The notes: generated by a model from the sequence alone, not told the origin. Shown: positions 12,957-21,846, counted from the stretch's first letter. The stretch is DNA of 64,000 bases from Paenibacillus spongiae (GCF_024734895.1 NZ_CP091430.1:7131501-7195500), one strand, 5' to 3'. Numbers and translations are program-made.

Positions 12957-13170
12957 CGGTGTCCTCCAAAGCTTTCTTGACAATGAGGATGGCTGTGATG
13001 ATTCCGGCAGCCAGACCGAAGAGCACGCCGAAAATGATCCATCCCGGCGATCCGCCAAGCCACTTACCCAAGAATAGGCCGAGCACGGTACAGAATGCGA
13101 CATCGAAACCTAAGGCTCCGACCATGGCTAGCGTACGCCACGGGTTATCTCCATTGCTCTTTTGTGTCAT
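12949..13170 (-). CDS. atpZ: AtpZ/AtpI-like small membrane protein, first gene of the atp operon
   Basis: A 73-residue protein with two membrane helices (GALGFDVAFCTVLGLFLGKW and a second from about residue 43) separated by a Gly/Pro turn GGSPGW. This matches the AtpZ-type family at the head of Bacillales atp operons. AtpZ and AtpI are proposed to act together in Mg2+/Ca2+ transport or c-ring insertion. The ATG follows GGGG at ten bases. It is the first gene after the operon promoter. Confidence 0.82.
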   Translation of the reverse strand: MTQKSNGDNPWRTLAMVGALGFDVAFCTVLGLFLGKWLGGSPGWIIFGVLFGLAAGIITAILIVKKALEDTDG

Positions 13171-13198
13171 GGTTTTTTACCCCTGTCAATCCTCATAC

Positions 13199-13228
13199 AT
13201 TTTATCGGAGCAAAGGAAGGTTTGTCAA
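13199..13228 (-). promoter_or_regulatory. Sigma-A promoter of the atp operon
   Basis: On the minus strand a perfect TTGACA (13228-13223), an 18-base spacer and TAAAAT (13204-13199) lie about 30 bases before the atpZ start. It is the only strong promoter in the 190-bp gap between wecB and atpZ. Confidence 0.82.
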
Positions 13229-13360
13229 TTCAATTAAAAGAAAACATTCCGTGAACAATCGGCTTCAAACCCTTGATATCTCTGGCTTTCTCAATTTTAC
13301 CAACCGTACAGTACTACTGTATGCTGTAATGTTCGCGATTTGACTTATCTGACATGTCAC

Positions 13361-14509
13361 TTATGAACGTTCTGTGAACAAGCTCGGACGTTCCTCGAGT
13401 TTGCCAAAATGATGCAAGATGGCTTGTACAATCCTCACCGACGCTTGTCCATCACCGTACGGATTAGCAGCCTGGCTCATCCGCTCGTAGTGCGCCGCAT
13501 CCGTCAGCAATGCGCGTGCGCGGTTGTAAACATTCTCCTCGTCCGTCCCTACCAGCTCCAGCGTGCCTGCCTCAATTCCCTCGGGACGTTCCGTCGTATC
13601 CCGCAGAACGAGCGTCGGTACGCCGAACGAAGGGGCTTCTTCCTGCAATCCTCCCGAATCCGTCATGATCATATACGTATGCGGGTAGAAGTTATGGAAT
13701 TCGAACACGTCGAGCGGTTCAATCAGCTTGATTCGCGGATGGTCGCCCAATATTTCATTAGCCGGTTCGCGCACAGCAGGGTTCAGATGGACGGCATATA
13801 CGATGGCCACATCTTCGAACTCGTCCGCGATCCGCTTCACGGCGCGGAAGATATTGCGGTGAGGCTCTCCGATCGCTTCGCGGCGGTGCGCCGTCATCAG
13901 GATCAATCTCTTGCCGCGCGCCCATTCGATAACCGGATGGGAGAACGAAGGGTCGACCGTATACTGGAATACATCCGTTGCCGTATTGCCTGTAACATAG
14001 ATCGAGGCTTCCGATTTGTTCTCTCTGCGCAAATTGTCCGCAGAGCGTTCGGTAGGCGCGAAGTGCACATCCGAGAGCACCCCCGCCAGCTGGCGGTTCA
14101 TCTCTTCCGGATAAGGGGAGAGCTTGTTCCACGTACGCAGGCCCGCCTCGACATGTCCAACCTGAATCTGCTGCATGAACGCAGCATAGCTCGCCAAAAA
14201 CGTCGTCTGCGTATCGCCGTGAACAAGCACGATATCCGGCTTGGCTTCACGGAGCACCGGATCAAGACCCTCCAGCACGCGAACCGTCGTTTCCGTCAAT
14301 GTCTGACGGTCCTTCATGACGTTCAAATCGTAGTTCGGCACAATCTCGAAAAAGTCGAGCACCTGATCGAGCATCTGCCGGTGCTGCGCGGTTACGCAGA
14401 CGATCGACTGGATCTCATCTTCATACTTTTGCAGCTCAAGAACGAGAGGCGCCATCTTGATCGCCTCCGGCCGTGTTCCGAATATCGTCATTACTTTCAG
14501 TTTAGCCAA
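13361..14509 (-). CDS. wecB: UDP-N-acetylglucosamine 2-epimerase (non-hydrolysing)
   Basis: A 382-residue cytoplasmic epimerase that interconverts UDP-GlcNAc and UDP-ManNAc for cell-wall polymer or linkage-unit synthesis (mnaA in Bacillus). Visible family motifs are MTIFGTRPEAIKMAPLV at the start, VHGDTQTTFLASYAA, GHVEAGLRTWNKLSPYPEEM and MTDSGGLQEEAPSFGVP. The start is a TTG at 14509 with GGAGTG upstream. It sits 24 bases after upp, as in other Bacillales, and is probably cotranscribed with it. Confidence 0.95.
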   Translation of the reverse strand: MAKLKVMTIFGTRPEAIKMAPLVLELQKYEDEIQSIVCVTAQHRQMLDQVLDFFEIVPNYDLNVMKDRQTLTETTVRVLEGLDPVLREAKPDIVLVHGDTQTTFLASYAAFMQQIQVGHVEAGLRTWNKLSPYPEEMNRQLAGVLSDVHFAPTERSADNLRRENKSEASIYVTGNTATDVFQYTVDPSFSHPVIEWARGKRLILMTAHRREAIGEPHRNIFRAVKRIADEFEDVAIVYAVHLNPAVREPANEILGDHPRIKLIEPLDVFEFHNFYPHTYMIMTDSGGLQEEAPSFGVPTLVLRDTTERPEGIEAGTLELVGTDEENVYNRARALLTDAAHYERMSQAANPYGDGQASVRIVQAILHHFGKLEERPSLFTERS

Positions 14510-14533
14510 TCTTTGTCACTCCTATGAAACGCG

Positions 14534-15163
14534 TTATTTGGTGCCGTACATCCGGTCTCCGGCATCGCCGAGACCCGGTACAATATAGCCGTGGTCATTC
14601 AAGCACTCGTCAAGCGCCGCAATGTAGACGTCGACATCGGGGTGAGCCTCCTGCACCGCCTTAACTCCTTCCGGCGCAGCGATCAAACACATCAGCTTAA
14701 TTTGTGTACAGCCTCTCTGTTTGAGCGTTTCGATAGCAGCGTTCGCCGAACCGCCTGTCGCCAGCATCGGATCAATGACGATGAGCAGCCGCTCCGTCGC
14801 GTCCGTCGGCAGATTGACGTAGTACTCTACGGGAACGAACGTCTCGGGGTCGCGGAACAGTCCGATATGGCCGACCTTGGCGGACGGAATCAGCTTCAGC
14901 ATCCCTTCAACCATGCCGAGTCCGGCGCGAAGTATAGGCACGATCCCGAGCATGCGTCCGGAAATGACCTTACCCTGCGCTTCCGTAACGGGTGTCGATA
15001 CGGGAATGGTTTCGAGCGGCAAATCTCTCGTGATTTCGTACGCCATTAAAGTCGAGACTTCATCAACCAGCTCGCGGAAGTCTTTGGTGTTCGTGTTCTT
15101 GTCTCTGATGAATGTCAGCTTATGCTGAATTAGCGGGTGATCGCAAATGGTCAATTTGCTCAA
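14534..15163 (-). CDS. upp: Uracil phosphoribosyltransferase
   Basis: A 209-residue salvage enzyme that makes UMP from uracil and PRPP. The PRPP-binding loop is [17 protein letters not shown] and the uracil-binding C-terminus is [17 protein letters not shown]; both are intact. The start is a TTG at 15163 with AGGAGG upstream. Length is normal. The order glyA...upp-wecB-atp is the usual Bacillales order. Confidence 0.97.
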   Translation of the reverse strand: MSKLTICDHPLIQHKLTFIRDKNTNTKDFRELVDEVSTLMAYEITRDLPLETIPVSTPVTEAQGKVISGRMLGIVPILRAGLGMVEGMLKLIPSAKVGHIGLFRDPETFVPVEYYVNLPTDATERLLIVIDPMLATGGSANAAIETLKQRGCTQIKLMCLIAAPEGVKAVQEAHPDVDVYIAALDECLNDHGYIVPGLGDAGDRMYGTK

Positions 15164-15237
15164 AGTATCGTCCTCCTGGGGAAGCTTGTTCGCGGACGTG
15201 CGACTTCCATGTTTACGATTGAATCACAATCTTGTTT

Positions 15238-15243
15238 ATTATA
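15238..15243 (-). promoter_or_regulatory. Extended -10 promoter of upp-wecB
   Basis: On the minus strand TGCTATAAT, an extended -10 of the TGnTATAAT type, lies about 75 bases before upp. There is no good -35 at 17 bases, which is acceptable for an extended -10 promoter. The feature marks the TATAAT. Confidence 0.6.
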
Positions 15244-15296
15244 GCACCGGATGATTCTATTTTGCACAACTTCACTTCTTTTTCCGAATTTCGACG

Positions 15297-15332
15297 CAAA
15301 AGCAGGGCAGTCCCATTATTTCGGAACTACCC
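15297..15332 (-). terminator. Probable terminator of the GRDP-like gene
   Basis: About 30 bases after the stop at 15362 the minus strand forms a ten-pair hairpin (GGGTAGTTCC with GGGACTGCCC, two G-U pairs) followed by TGCTTTTG. Confidence 0.65.
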
Positions 15333-15361
15333 GAATTCGTCAAGAGCTTTCTTTTGGCACC

Positions 15362-16468
15362 TTAACTGCTGCATCCGCCGCCGCAGCCGCTGCTGCAGCC
15401 GCCTCCGCTGTCGCCGCCCGAGCTGCCTGAGGAACCGCCTCCATCGCTGCCGCCCGAGCCTCCGCAGGAAGAGCCGTCATTGCCGTTTGAACCGTGATCG
15501 CGGTCGCCATCGCCATAACCTCCGCAGCCTGAAGCCCCACCGCCGCTTCCGCCATTAGCCTGCCGCTGTACCTCCGTCTGGGCTTCGTCCATATGGCGGT
15601 CGAACTCATCGGCCGGACCCATGGAAGAGAAGAACAAAGCGCCCGATAGCACCCCAGTCGCCATCATCGAATCGCTCGCCATATTACGGTCTCGATAACG
15701 GTCTTCATGGATGCCGGCCGTCCCAACCCCGCTTCTGGCTTCTTGCGCGAGCTGGCGGCCCCGCTTCACCAGGTAATCGACCGTCCCGTCCAAATCGGGA
15801 TAGGCTTCCGCCGATTGCCCATTGAACCGGCGCGCGCGAAGCTCATCCGCCTGCGCGAGCTCCAGCTCCTCGATCCGCTCCCGGGACAGCGGCGTGCGAT
15901 AGAAGGCGCCCCACAGCTGCGCGCTTGCCGGGAAAACCGCAAACAGCTCCCCATAGACCCAATCGAACCAGGCGCGCTCGGCAGAATCGGGCTTCGCTCC
16001 CGGAGCGTGCGGCGCGTGATGGATGAAGGTCCCGCTGAACGATTTGCAGAACTGCTCGTATTCCCATGTAAACATCAGCATTTCATGCCAGACATCATCC
16101 ACCTTGGCGCTGTACATCGGAACATTCCGGAGCACGCCGCACATCAGAAAATATCTCTTCAGCTCAAACCAGCGCCACTGCCAGTCGTTCTCCGACATGC
16201 GCGGCTCTTTCCTCAGCATACGATCCTTCACTCTGGCTTCGAAGTCTGCCGTAAGCGCGTAATCCAGCCGCTGGGCCGCCTGCCGGGCCGGATGGCCCTC
16301 CGGAACGCCCAGCGCCGCGGGCGGCTGTCTGGTTGCGGATGGACGGCCTATTGAGCTAGTCAAAGAACGGCTATTGCCGCGCTCCGTGCGCTGCCTATTT
16401 GGACGCCGAGTTGATCTGACAATTAATCCAATGACAACAATGACACCTATAATGACTAGAGCTTCCAT
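15362..16468 (-). CDS. GRDP-like protein with glycine/cysteine-rich tail
   Basis: A 368-residue protein. Residues 3-18 are one hydrophobic helix, so it is probably membrane-anchored. The middle (about 95-200) contains VDDVWHEMLMFTWEYEQFC and FIHHAPHAPG, which match the WH..LFT..Y..FC/HH.P pattern of glycine-rich-domain (GRDP-like, DUF1399-type) proteins. From about residue 305 the chain becomes a Gly/Ser-rich tail with seven or so cysteines, ending CSSGCGGGCSS. The start at 16468 (MEALVIIG) fits the membrane segment at the N-terminus. The role is unknown. It has its own terminator and lies between glyA and upp, an insertion into otherwise conserved gene order. Confidence 0.7.
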   Translation of the reverse strand: MEALVIIGVIVVIGLIVRSTRRPNRQRTERGNSRSLTSSIGRPSATRQPPAALGVPEGHPARQAAQRLDYALTADFEARVKDRMLRKEPRMSENDWQWRWFELKRYFLMCGVLRNVPMYSAKVDDVWHEMLMFTWEYEQFCKSFSGTFIHHAPHAPGAKPDSAERAWFDWVYGELFAVFPASAQLWGAFYRTPLSRERIEELELAQADELRARRFNGQSAEAYPDLDGTVDYLVKRGRQLAQEARSGVGTAGIHEDRYRDRNMASDSMMATGVLSGALFFSSMGPADEFDRHMDEAQTEVQRQANGGSGGGASGCGGYGDGDRDHGSNGNDGSSCGGSGGSDGGGSSGSSGGDSGGGCSSGCGGGCSS

Positions 16469-16594
16469 ATTGATCACCCGCTTATCGTAGTCTGCCTCCA
16501 GCATACCATGAAGAAGCTGTGAGCATCTGCCGCTCCATGCAATTTTTAACGATCTTTTAAACATAGTGCGTGCAGTCGCCTATAGCAGCTTCGT

Positions 16595-16649
16595 TTATCC
16601 ACCGGATTATCCACAAACTATGCACAACTATCGACATTATTGTGGATAA
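16595..16649. promoter_or_regulatory. DnaA-box cluster downstream of glyA
   Basis: Two perfect DnaA boxes are present: TTATCCACA at 16607-16615 (plus) and its complement TGTGGATAA at 16641-16649. A one-mismatch box TTATCCACC lies at 16595-16603 and a weaker CTATGCACA at 16618-16626. They fill the gap between the GRDP-like gene and the glyA terminator. Confidence 0.65.
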
Positions 16650-16653
16650 CATG

Positions 16654-16696
16654 AAAAAGGCCTCAGATTCATCCTGAAGAGGATGTGTCTGAGGCC
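16654..16696 (-). terminator. Terminator of the rpiB-ywlG-glyA operon
   Basis: Downstream of glyA the minus strand forms GGCCTCAGA / TCTGAGGCC with inner arms CATCCT / AGGATG and a CTTC loop, followed by TTTTT. A strong intrinsic terminator. Confidence 0.93.
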
Positions 16697-16739
16697 GCTG
16701 AAGCGTTCATCTACCCACTGAAGCAGGAGCTTGAACGAA

Positions 16740-17987
16740 TTAGTATTTCATCGTTGGGTAAAGCGGATATTGAGCCGTCAAATCCTGAACCATACCGCGC
16801 GCTTTGGCCAAGATGGCTTCGTCGTTCGGATTCTTAAGCGTCATGGCAATAACCTCGGCAATCGTCTTCATGGCATCCGTGCCCATCCCGCGGGACGTAG
16901 CAGCAGGAGTACCGATCCGGATACCGCTCGTAATAAACGGACTCGTAGGATCGAACGGAATGGCATTCTTGTTCGCCGTGATTTGGACGCTGTCCAGCAC
17001 ATGCTCGGCATCCTTGCCCGTAATGTTCAGGTTCCGCAGGTCGATCAGCATCAGATGGTTATCCGTACCTCCGGATACGAGGTTGAGGCCATGCTCGATC
17101 AAGGATTCGGACAACACCTTCGCATTGTCGATCACATTCTGGGCATACGTTTTGAACGATGGCTGAAGCGCCTCGCCGAACGACACGGCTTTGGCTGCGA
17201 TTACGTGCATCAACGGACCGCCTTGGGAGCCCGGGAATACGGCCTTGTCGATCGCTTGCGCCCAAGCTTTGCGGCATAGAATCATGCCGCCGCGCGGTCC
17301 GCGAAGCGTCTTGTGCGTGGTCGTCGTAACGAAATGGGCATGCGGCACCGGATTCGGATGAAGACCCGCAGCGACCAGACCTGCGATATGTGCCATGTCG
17401 ACGAAGAACAATGCGCCTACTTCATTGGCAATCTGACCCAGCTTCTCAAAATCGATAATGCGCGGGTAAGCGGAAGCGCCGGCTACGATCATGCGGGGAC
17501 GGTGCTTGAACGCCGCTTTGCGCACTTCATCGTAATTGATCGTGAACGTGTTCTCGTCAACGCCATAAGCTACGAAGTTATAGAGAATACCCGATGCGTT
17601 AACAGGGCTGCCGTGGGTCAAATGGCCGCCATGCGCAAGGTTCATGCCCAATACGGTGTCGCCGGGCTTGAGCGCCGCCAGATAAACGGCCATATTGGCT
17701 TGCGCGCCGGAATGCGGCTGCACGTTGGCATGCTCTGCTCCGAACAGCTCTTTGGCGCGGTTGCGGGCAATATCTTCCGCGATATCGACGTGCTCGCAGC
17801 CGCCATAATACCGCTTGCCCGGATAGCCTTCGGCATATTTATTCGTCAGCACGGTGCCCATAGCTTCCAGCACGGCTTCGGAAACGATGTTCTCGGAAGC
17901 GATCAGCTCAATATTGTCGCGCTGACGCTGCAGCTCGAGGTTCAGTGCATTCATCAATTCGGGGTCTTGTTTACGCAAATTTTCCAT
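16740..17987 (-). CDS. glyA: Serine hydroxymethyltransferase
   Basis: A 415-residue PLP enzyme that converts serine and THF to glycine and 5,10-methylene-THF, the main one-carbon source. The PLP lysine lies in [27 protein letters not shown] and [11 protein letters not shown] are further family motifs. The start follows GGAGG. It is the last gene of the operon rpiB-ywlG-glyA. The ZTP riboswitch in front of rpiB would raise its expression when 10-formyl-THF is short. Confidence 0.97.
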   Translation of the reverse strand: MENLRKQDPELMNALNLELQRQRDNIELIASENIVSEAVLEAMGTVLTNKYAEGYPGKRYYGGCEHVDIAEDIARNRAKELFGAEHANVQPHSGAQANMAVYLAALKPGDTVLGMNLAHGGHLTHGSPVNASGILYNFVAYGVDENTFTINYDEVRKAAFKHRPRMIVAGASAYPRIIDFEKLGQIANEVGALFFVDMAHIAGLVAAGLHPNPVPHAHFVTTTTHKTLRGPRGGMILCRKAWAQAIDKAVFPGSQGGPLMHVIAAKAVSFGEALQPSFKTYAQNVIDNAKVLSESLIEHGLNLVSGGTDNHLMLIDLRNLNITGKDAEHVLDSVQITANKNAIPFDPTSPFITSGIRIGTPAATSRGMGTDAMKTIAEVIAMTLKNPNDEAILAKARGMVQDLTAQYPLYPTMKY

Positions 17988-18095
17988 TGTTCAATATCCT
18001 CCTTAGTATTATCCATTATGACGAACGCCGGTTCGGCTGCGCTGCCGCTGCCTGGACTGGCGTAGTTTCCTTGAATCGAATCTAAATGCTGCTCG

Positions 18096-18740
18096 TTAAT
18101 CGCAGGTTCCGCCGGGCGCTTCCGGACTGCCCGGTACTGGGCCGTCCTTATCGATGGCGGATGTTCCGGCAATACCGGCTGCCCCCAAGGTATAGACCGC
18201 CCGTTCGCCGCCGATAAGCTTCGGCCGGGTGTACGCCATCGTCAGATGCGCTTCGCCGATCGATTTCTTCGACGGACGAAGCGGTACCGCGACGCGGCGC
18301 AAATGCATGCCGATGAAGGTGTCGCCGATGTCGATGCCCGCATGGGCCTGCACCGTCTCCGCCAAGCAAGCATCCGGCAGATGCCGGTATGCATATGCCG
18401 CCATCGAGCCGCCTGCTCTCGGCGCCGGAATGGCCGATACCAGCTCCAGCCCGTACCGTTCCGCCGCTTCTTGCTCCACGACGAGCGCACGGTTCAAATG
18501 CTCGCAGCACTGGAACACCGGATAGAAGCCGATTTCGCGGCGCACCTTGTCGATCCCCGCAAATATGGCTTCAGCGGTCTGCAGCGTCCCCGATGTGCCG
18601 ATTCGCTTGCCAAGCACCTCGCTCGTGCTTACGCCGACGATGAGGAGCTGCCCGGAACGCAGCTTGGCTGAGGACGCAAGCTCGCGTACGGCTTGTTCCA
18701 CATCGCGCGATATCCCCTGGAATAACTGTTGATCGTCCAT
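18096..18740 (-). CDS. ywlG: UPF0340/TIGR01440 family protein (YwlG-like)
   Basis: A 214-residue cytoplasmic protein that matches B. subtilis YwlG in sequence (LIVGVSTSEVLGKRIGTSGT, GFYPVFQCCEHLNRALVVE) and in position between rpiB and glyA. No biochemical function is established for the family as far as I know. Conserved Cys-Cys-Glu-His in the middle is suggestive of metal or substrate binding, but that is inference. It starts ten bases after rpiB and is certainly cotranscribed with it. Confidence 0.9.
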   Translation of the reverse strand: MDDQQLFQGISRDVEQAVRELASSAKLRSGQLLIVGVSTSEVLGKRIGTSGTLQTAEAIFAGIDKVRREIGFYPVFQCCEHLNRALVVEQEAAERYGLELVSAIPAPRAGGSMAAYAYRHLPDACLAETVQAHAGIDIGDTFIGMHLRRVAVPLRPSKKSIGEAHLTMAYTRPKLIGGERAVYTLGAAGIAGTSAIDKDGPVPGSPEAPGGTCD

Positions 18741-18750
18741 TACAGCCCCC

Positions 18751-19209
18751 TTAAGGATGTACCGGGCCGGCCGATTCGATCCGCATCACCTTGTTAATGC
18801 GACCGATATGACGCTCGCCGCCCGAGAACGGCGTATCGATCCAGATCCGCACGATTTCCTGCGCAAGTCCGGGGCCGATGACCCGTTCGCCCATAGCCAG
18901 CACGTTCGTGTCGTTATGCTCGCGCGTCGCTTGCGCGGAGAACATATCGTGCACGAGCGCACAACGGATTCCTTGTACTTTGTTCGCCGCGATCGACATG
19001 CCGATGCCTGTGCCGCATATAAGAATGCCGCGGTCTGCCTTCCCTTGCGTTACGAGGTCGCATACCGGTAGCGCATAGTCCGGGTAATCGACGGATTGCT
19101 CGCAATTGCAGCCCACATCTTCAATTTCATGTCCAAGCGATTTGAGAAAAGGTACGATTTCGTCTTTCAGCCGGTAGCCGGCGTGATCGGCGCCAATAGC
19201 GATTTTCAT
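18751..19209 (-). CDS. rpiB: Ribose-5-phosphate isomerase B
   Basis: A 152-residue RpiB/LacAB-family isomerase that interconverts ribulose-5-phosphate and ribose-5-phosphate. It starts with MKIAIGADHAGYRLK and carries the active-site cysteine loop GILICGTGIGMSIAANK and ARAT-like EHNDTNVLAMGERV. It is the first gene after the ZTP riboswitch. Ribose-5-phosphate feeds PRPP and purine synthesis, so its grouping with glyA under ZTP control makes sense. Confidence 0.95.
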   Translation of the reverse strand: MKIAIGADHAGYRLKDEIVPFLKSLGHEIEDVGCNCEQSVDYPDYALPVCDLVTQGKADRGILICGTGIGMSIAANKVQGIRCALVHDMFSAQATREHNDTNVLAMGERVIGPGLAQEIVRIWIDTPFSGGERHIGRINKVMRIESAGPVHP

Positions 19210-19298
19210 CGAAGTTAATCCTCCCGAAAGGTCCGCCTGTAGGACGGATAATGTCGAATCACGATGGTTCCATTATACCCCATTATCCCAAAAAGACG

Positions 19299-19410
19299 AA
19301 AAAAGAGCATGACGCGCTTAACGCACGCTGCTCTTTGCCCAGGCGACCGGCCGTATGATCCGATGCTCCACCGTGGTTTGATCCACTTTCGTCGCCAGTC
19401 ACATCGGAAA
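19299..19410 (-). ncRNA. ZTP/ZMP riboswitch (pfl motif) with terminator, upstream of rpiB-ywlG-glyA
   Basis: Between the promoter at 19428-19456 and rpiB the minus strand has the full pfl signature: GTGACTGGCG, then GTGGATCAAACCAC with GGTGGAGC, a pairing CCGATG / CATCGG, and finally GTCGCCTGGGC (aptamer about 19337-19410). Directly after it, at 19299-19336, AAAGAGCA and TGCTCTTTTTT form an intrinsic terminator. These are the conserved parts of the known ZTP riboswitch class, which senses ZMP/ZTP when 10-formyl-THF falls and lets transcription continue. A covariance-model search (Rfam ZMP-ZTP family) would settle it. Confidence 0.88.
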
Positions 19411-19427
19411 CTGTCTTAGTTGTCACT

Positions 19428-19456
19428 ATCATACCGGATCGCGGCATGAAAATCAA
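19428..19456 (-). promoter_or_regulatory. Sigma-A promoter of the rpiB operon
   Basis: On the minus strand TTGATT (19456-19451), exactly 17 bases, then TATGAT (19433-19428). It starts ten bases after the ywlE stop, so transcription would begin just before the riboswitch. Confidence 0.85.
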
Positions 19457-19465
19457 TCGGCAATG

Positions 19466-20059
19466 TCACTTTCCATAATCATCCATCTTGTTTAAAAGCT
19501 TATGCAGCGCCTGTTCAATCTCATCGGCGCAGCTCTCATAGAGACTAATGGAGCCTCCGAAGGGATCCGCGATATCGAAGCCCGGGATTCGCTGCTCCAG
19601 CTCGATCAGACGGTCTCTCTCCTCGTTCGAAAGCTGCTGGCCAAGCGCTTGCTTCATATGCCATTCCGTATATAACGTTTCCAGCTCGGCTATATCGGAC
19701 AGAACCGACTCGTCCCGGTGCACGTATTCTTTCAGCGTATAGGTCTTGTCCACCGCATCGGGAAAACGCTGCAATACATGCTTCTTGTGGCTTGTCGTCA
19801 TCGTGAGCACCAGATCGGCCCAGCCGACCATTCCTCCATCGAGGGCGCTTGAGCCTTCGGGATGATGAATATTCCGCCGCCGCAGCGCAGCCTTGGCATT
19901 CTCGGATACCGGCAGCCCGTCTACGGTCGAGACTCCGGCAGACCGGACCTCCAGCTCCAGGCCGGCGCTGCGCGAGTGCGCGATCAGCATGGCTTCGGCC
20001 ATTGGCGAACGGCACGTGTTGCCGGTACAGACGAACAAGATTCGTTTCACGTCAGTCAT
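19466..20059 (-). CDS. ywlE: Low-molecular-weight phosphatase, probable protein-arginine phosphatase
   Basis: A 197-residue LMW-PTP-fold enzyme. The P-loop is VCTGNTCRS with C11 as nucleophile and R17; the threonine at position 15 is the residue that in B. subtilis YwlE gives specificity for phosphoarginine. The acid loop is DIADPFGGS. It is about 40 residues longer than B. subtilis YwlE, with the extra length before the acid loop (about 115-160). Same neighbourhood (mntP, rpiB, ywlG) as in Bacillus. The phosphoarginine role is inferred from the family. Confidence 0.9.
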   Translation of the reverse strand: MTDVKRILFVCTGNTCRSPMAEAMLIAHSRSAGLELEVRSAGVSTVDGLPVSENAKAALRRRNIHHPEGSSALDGGMVGWADLVLTMTTSHKKHVLQRFPDAVDKTYTLKEYVHRDESVLSDIAELETLYTEWHMKQALGQQLSNEERDRLIELEQRIPGFDIADPFGGSISLYESCADEIEQALHKLLNKMDDYGK

Positions 20060-20120
20060 AGCGGCATCCGCTCCTTCTATAACATATAGGCGCTCCCGCC
20101 ATTGGTGAGCTCCAGATTAA

Positions 20121-20681
20121 TTAAAGTATAAACAAAATGCCGAACGTAAACAAAATGACGCCGCCGCATGCCTCGCCGTATTCGCCGAGGCTCGTGCCCA
20201 CCCGGCGGCCGAGGAGCAGGCCCAGAATGGACATCACTCCGCCGAAAAAGCCGAACAGCAGCACCGTTATGGCAACATCCGCCGCAAACATGCCAAGCGA
20301 AATGCCGACCGAGAAGGAATCGATGCTGACGCTGAGAGCAAACAGCAGCATTCCCCATATTGTGCGATGATTGATCGATTGCACGGCATCTCCGCGCAGC
20401 GAGCTGTATATCATATGAGCCCCAAGCAGAAGCAGCAGACCGCCTGCAACCGTTGTCGCCACGCCGCCGAGCAGCGTGCTCACATATTGCCCCGTGAACA
20501 TGCCCATTAGCGGCATCAAAATATGAAATAGCGCAATTAGGGCGCTCATTTTTAAAATGTCAAAAACCGCAATCCCCCTCAGCCCGATCCCGATGCCCAG
20601 CGAAAACGCATCCATGCCGAGCGCGACCGCGATGATGAGGAGCGTGAGCAGTTGACCGGCCTGCAAGCTCGCTTCAATCAT
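20121..20681 (-). CDS. mntP: Putative manganese efflux pump MntP
   Basis: A 186-residue membrane protein with six helices in two repeats. Each repeat holds the paired acidic motif of the family: GMDAFSLGIGIGLRG in the first and SIDSFSVGISLGMF in the second. It should export Mn2+. The ATG at 20681 is chosen because a GGGGG ribosome site lies seven bases upstream; the earlier ATG at 20687 would be too close to it. No Mn riboswitch (yybP-ykoY) is visible upstream. Confidence 0.9.
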   Translation of the reverse strand: MIEASLQAGQLLTLLIIAVALGMDAFSLGIGIGLRGIAVFDILKMSALIALFHILMPLMGMFTGQYVSTLLGGVATTVAGGLLLLLGAHMIYSSLRGDAVQSINHRTIWGMLLFALSVSIDSFSVGISLGMFAADVAITVLLFGFFGGVMSILGLLLGRRVGTSLGEYGEACGGVILFTFGILFIL

Positions 20682-20763
20682 TGACATACCCCCTGTCCCA
20701 TTCTCATCCAAGCATATGCGGACAAGGATGGAAAGATGACGGGGGATGCTTAAGACACAAGCG

Positions 20764-21846
20764 CTAGACGCGGACGATCCGGTGTCCGGCGGCTTTGACG
20801 AGCCGGTTCATCAGGGCATGTCCAATCCCTTCTTGCGGACAGCCTTCCGCCCATATATATTGCGCGCCGCGTTCATCGAAGGTCCTTAACGCGGCGTACA
20901 AGCCTTGTGCAGCCGTCTCCAGCTGAGATAGACTGCCCACGATAACGGTATCATCGCCTTCATAACAGGCCCCGTGCTCGGCAAAAGCAAGTATACCGGC
21001 CCGTTCGCCGCGCGACCTTGCTGCTGCGGCTTGTTCCTTAATGTAGGCCGTCACATCGCCTGCATCTCCGATGACGAGCTGCATGAGCCCTTTCGGTGCA
21101 TAGTGCGTGTATTTCATACCGGGTGAGCGCGGAGCTTCAATCGTCCCGGCGCGGACAGCAGCACCGGTTGCTTCGTCCGGAACAGCCTCAACATCATGGA
21201 TTACACGGCCTGTTATTTCACGCAATGCTCCAGCCGTTATGCCGCCTGGGCGCAGAATGCGCACGGCATCGCCATCGATCTCGACCACCGTCGATTCAAG
21301 TCCGACGCCTGCGGGGCCGCCATCGACAATCCCGTCGATGCGGCCATCGAGATCGTCCTTGACGTGCTCCGCCCGCGTCGGGCTCGGCCGGCCGGACCGG
21401 TTCGCGCTGGGCCCTGCGATCGGGCAGCCGGATGACTCGATAAGCTGCAGCGCGACAGGATGGTCGGGCATCCGCACCGCAAGCGTATCAAGACCGGCCG
21501 TAACGCGCTGAGATACGGCACCAGGCTTCACGGGAAGCACGATCGTAAGGGGACCGGGCCAGAATCGCGCCATCAGCCGCTGCGCCGCTTCGCCATAAGG
21601 GAGTACCAGCTCGTCCAGCTGCTCCAAATTCGCGATGTGAACGATGAGCGGGTTGTCGGACGGCCGCCCCTTCGCCTCGAAGATACGCGCCACCGCCGCA
21701 TCATCGCGGGCATCGGCGCCAAGCCCGTAAACCGTCTCGGTCGGAAAGGCAACCGTCCCGCCATCCCTTAACACCGCGGCGGCTTCATTAAGCGCCTCGC
21801 GTTCCCATTCCTTTGTGTTTGCATGCCAAATGCGAGTATTAACCAT
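20764..21846 (-). CDS. ywlC: Threonylcarbamoyl-AMP synthase (Sua5/YwlC type)
   Basis: A 360-residue enzyme that makes threonylcarbamoyl-AMP for t6A37 modification of tRNAs decoding ANN codons. The YrdC domain holds GGTVAFPTETVYGLGADARD, AKGRPSDNPLIVHI and SANRSGRPSPT; the longer C-terminal half (SPGMKYTHYAPKG onward) is the extra Sua5 domain. The ATG at 21846 is preferred to the TTG at 21858, which abuts the AAGGA site. Length is normal for Sua5. Confidence 0.94.
   Translation of the reverse strand: MVNTRIWHANTKEWEREALNEAAAVLRDGGTVAFPTETVYGLGADARDDAAVARIFEAKGRPSDNPLIVHIANLEQLDELVLPYGEAAQRLMARFWPGPLTIVLPVKPGAVSQRVTAGLDTLAVRMPDHPVALQLIESSGCPIAGPSANRSGRPSPTRAEHVKDDLDGRIDGIVDGGPAGVGLESTVVEIDGDAVRILRPGGITAGALREITGRVIHDVEAVPDEATGAAVRAGTIEAPRSPGMKYTHYAPKGLMQLVIGDAGDVTAYIKEQAAAARSRGERAGILAFAEHGACYEGDDTVIVGSLSQLETAAQGLYAALRTFDERGAQYIWAEGCPQEGIGHALMNRLVKAAGHRIVRV

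Noticed and set aside
13171-13360. Leader peptide or riboswitch before the atp operon
   Set aside because: Only a promoter and a short leader are visible; no conserved structure.
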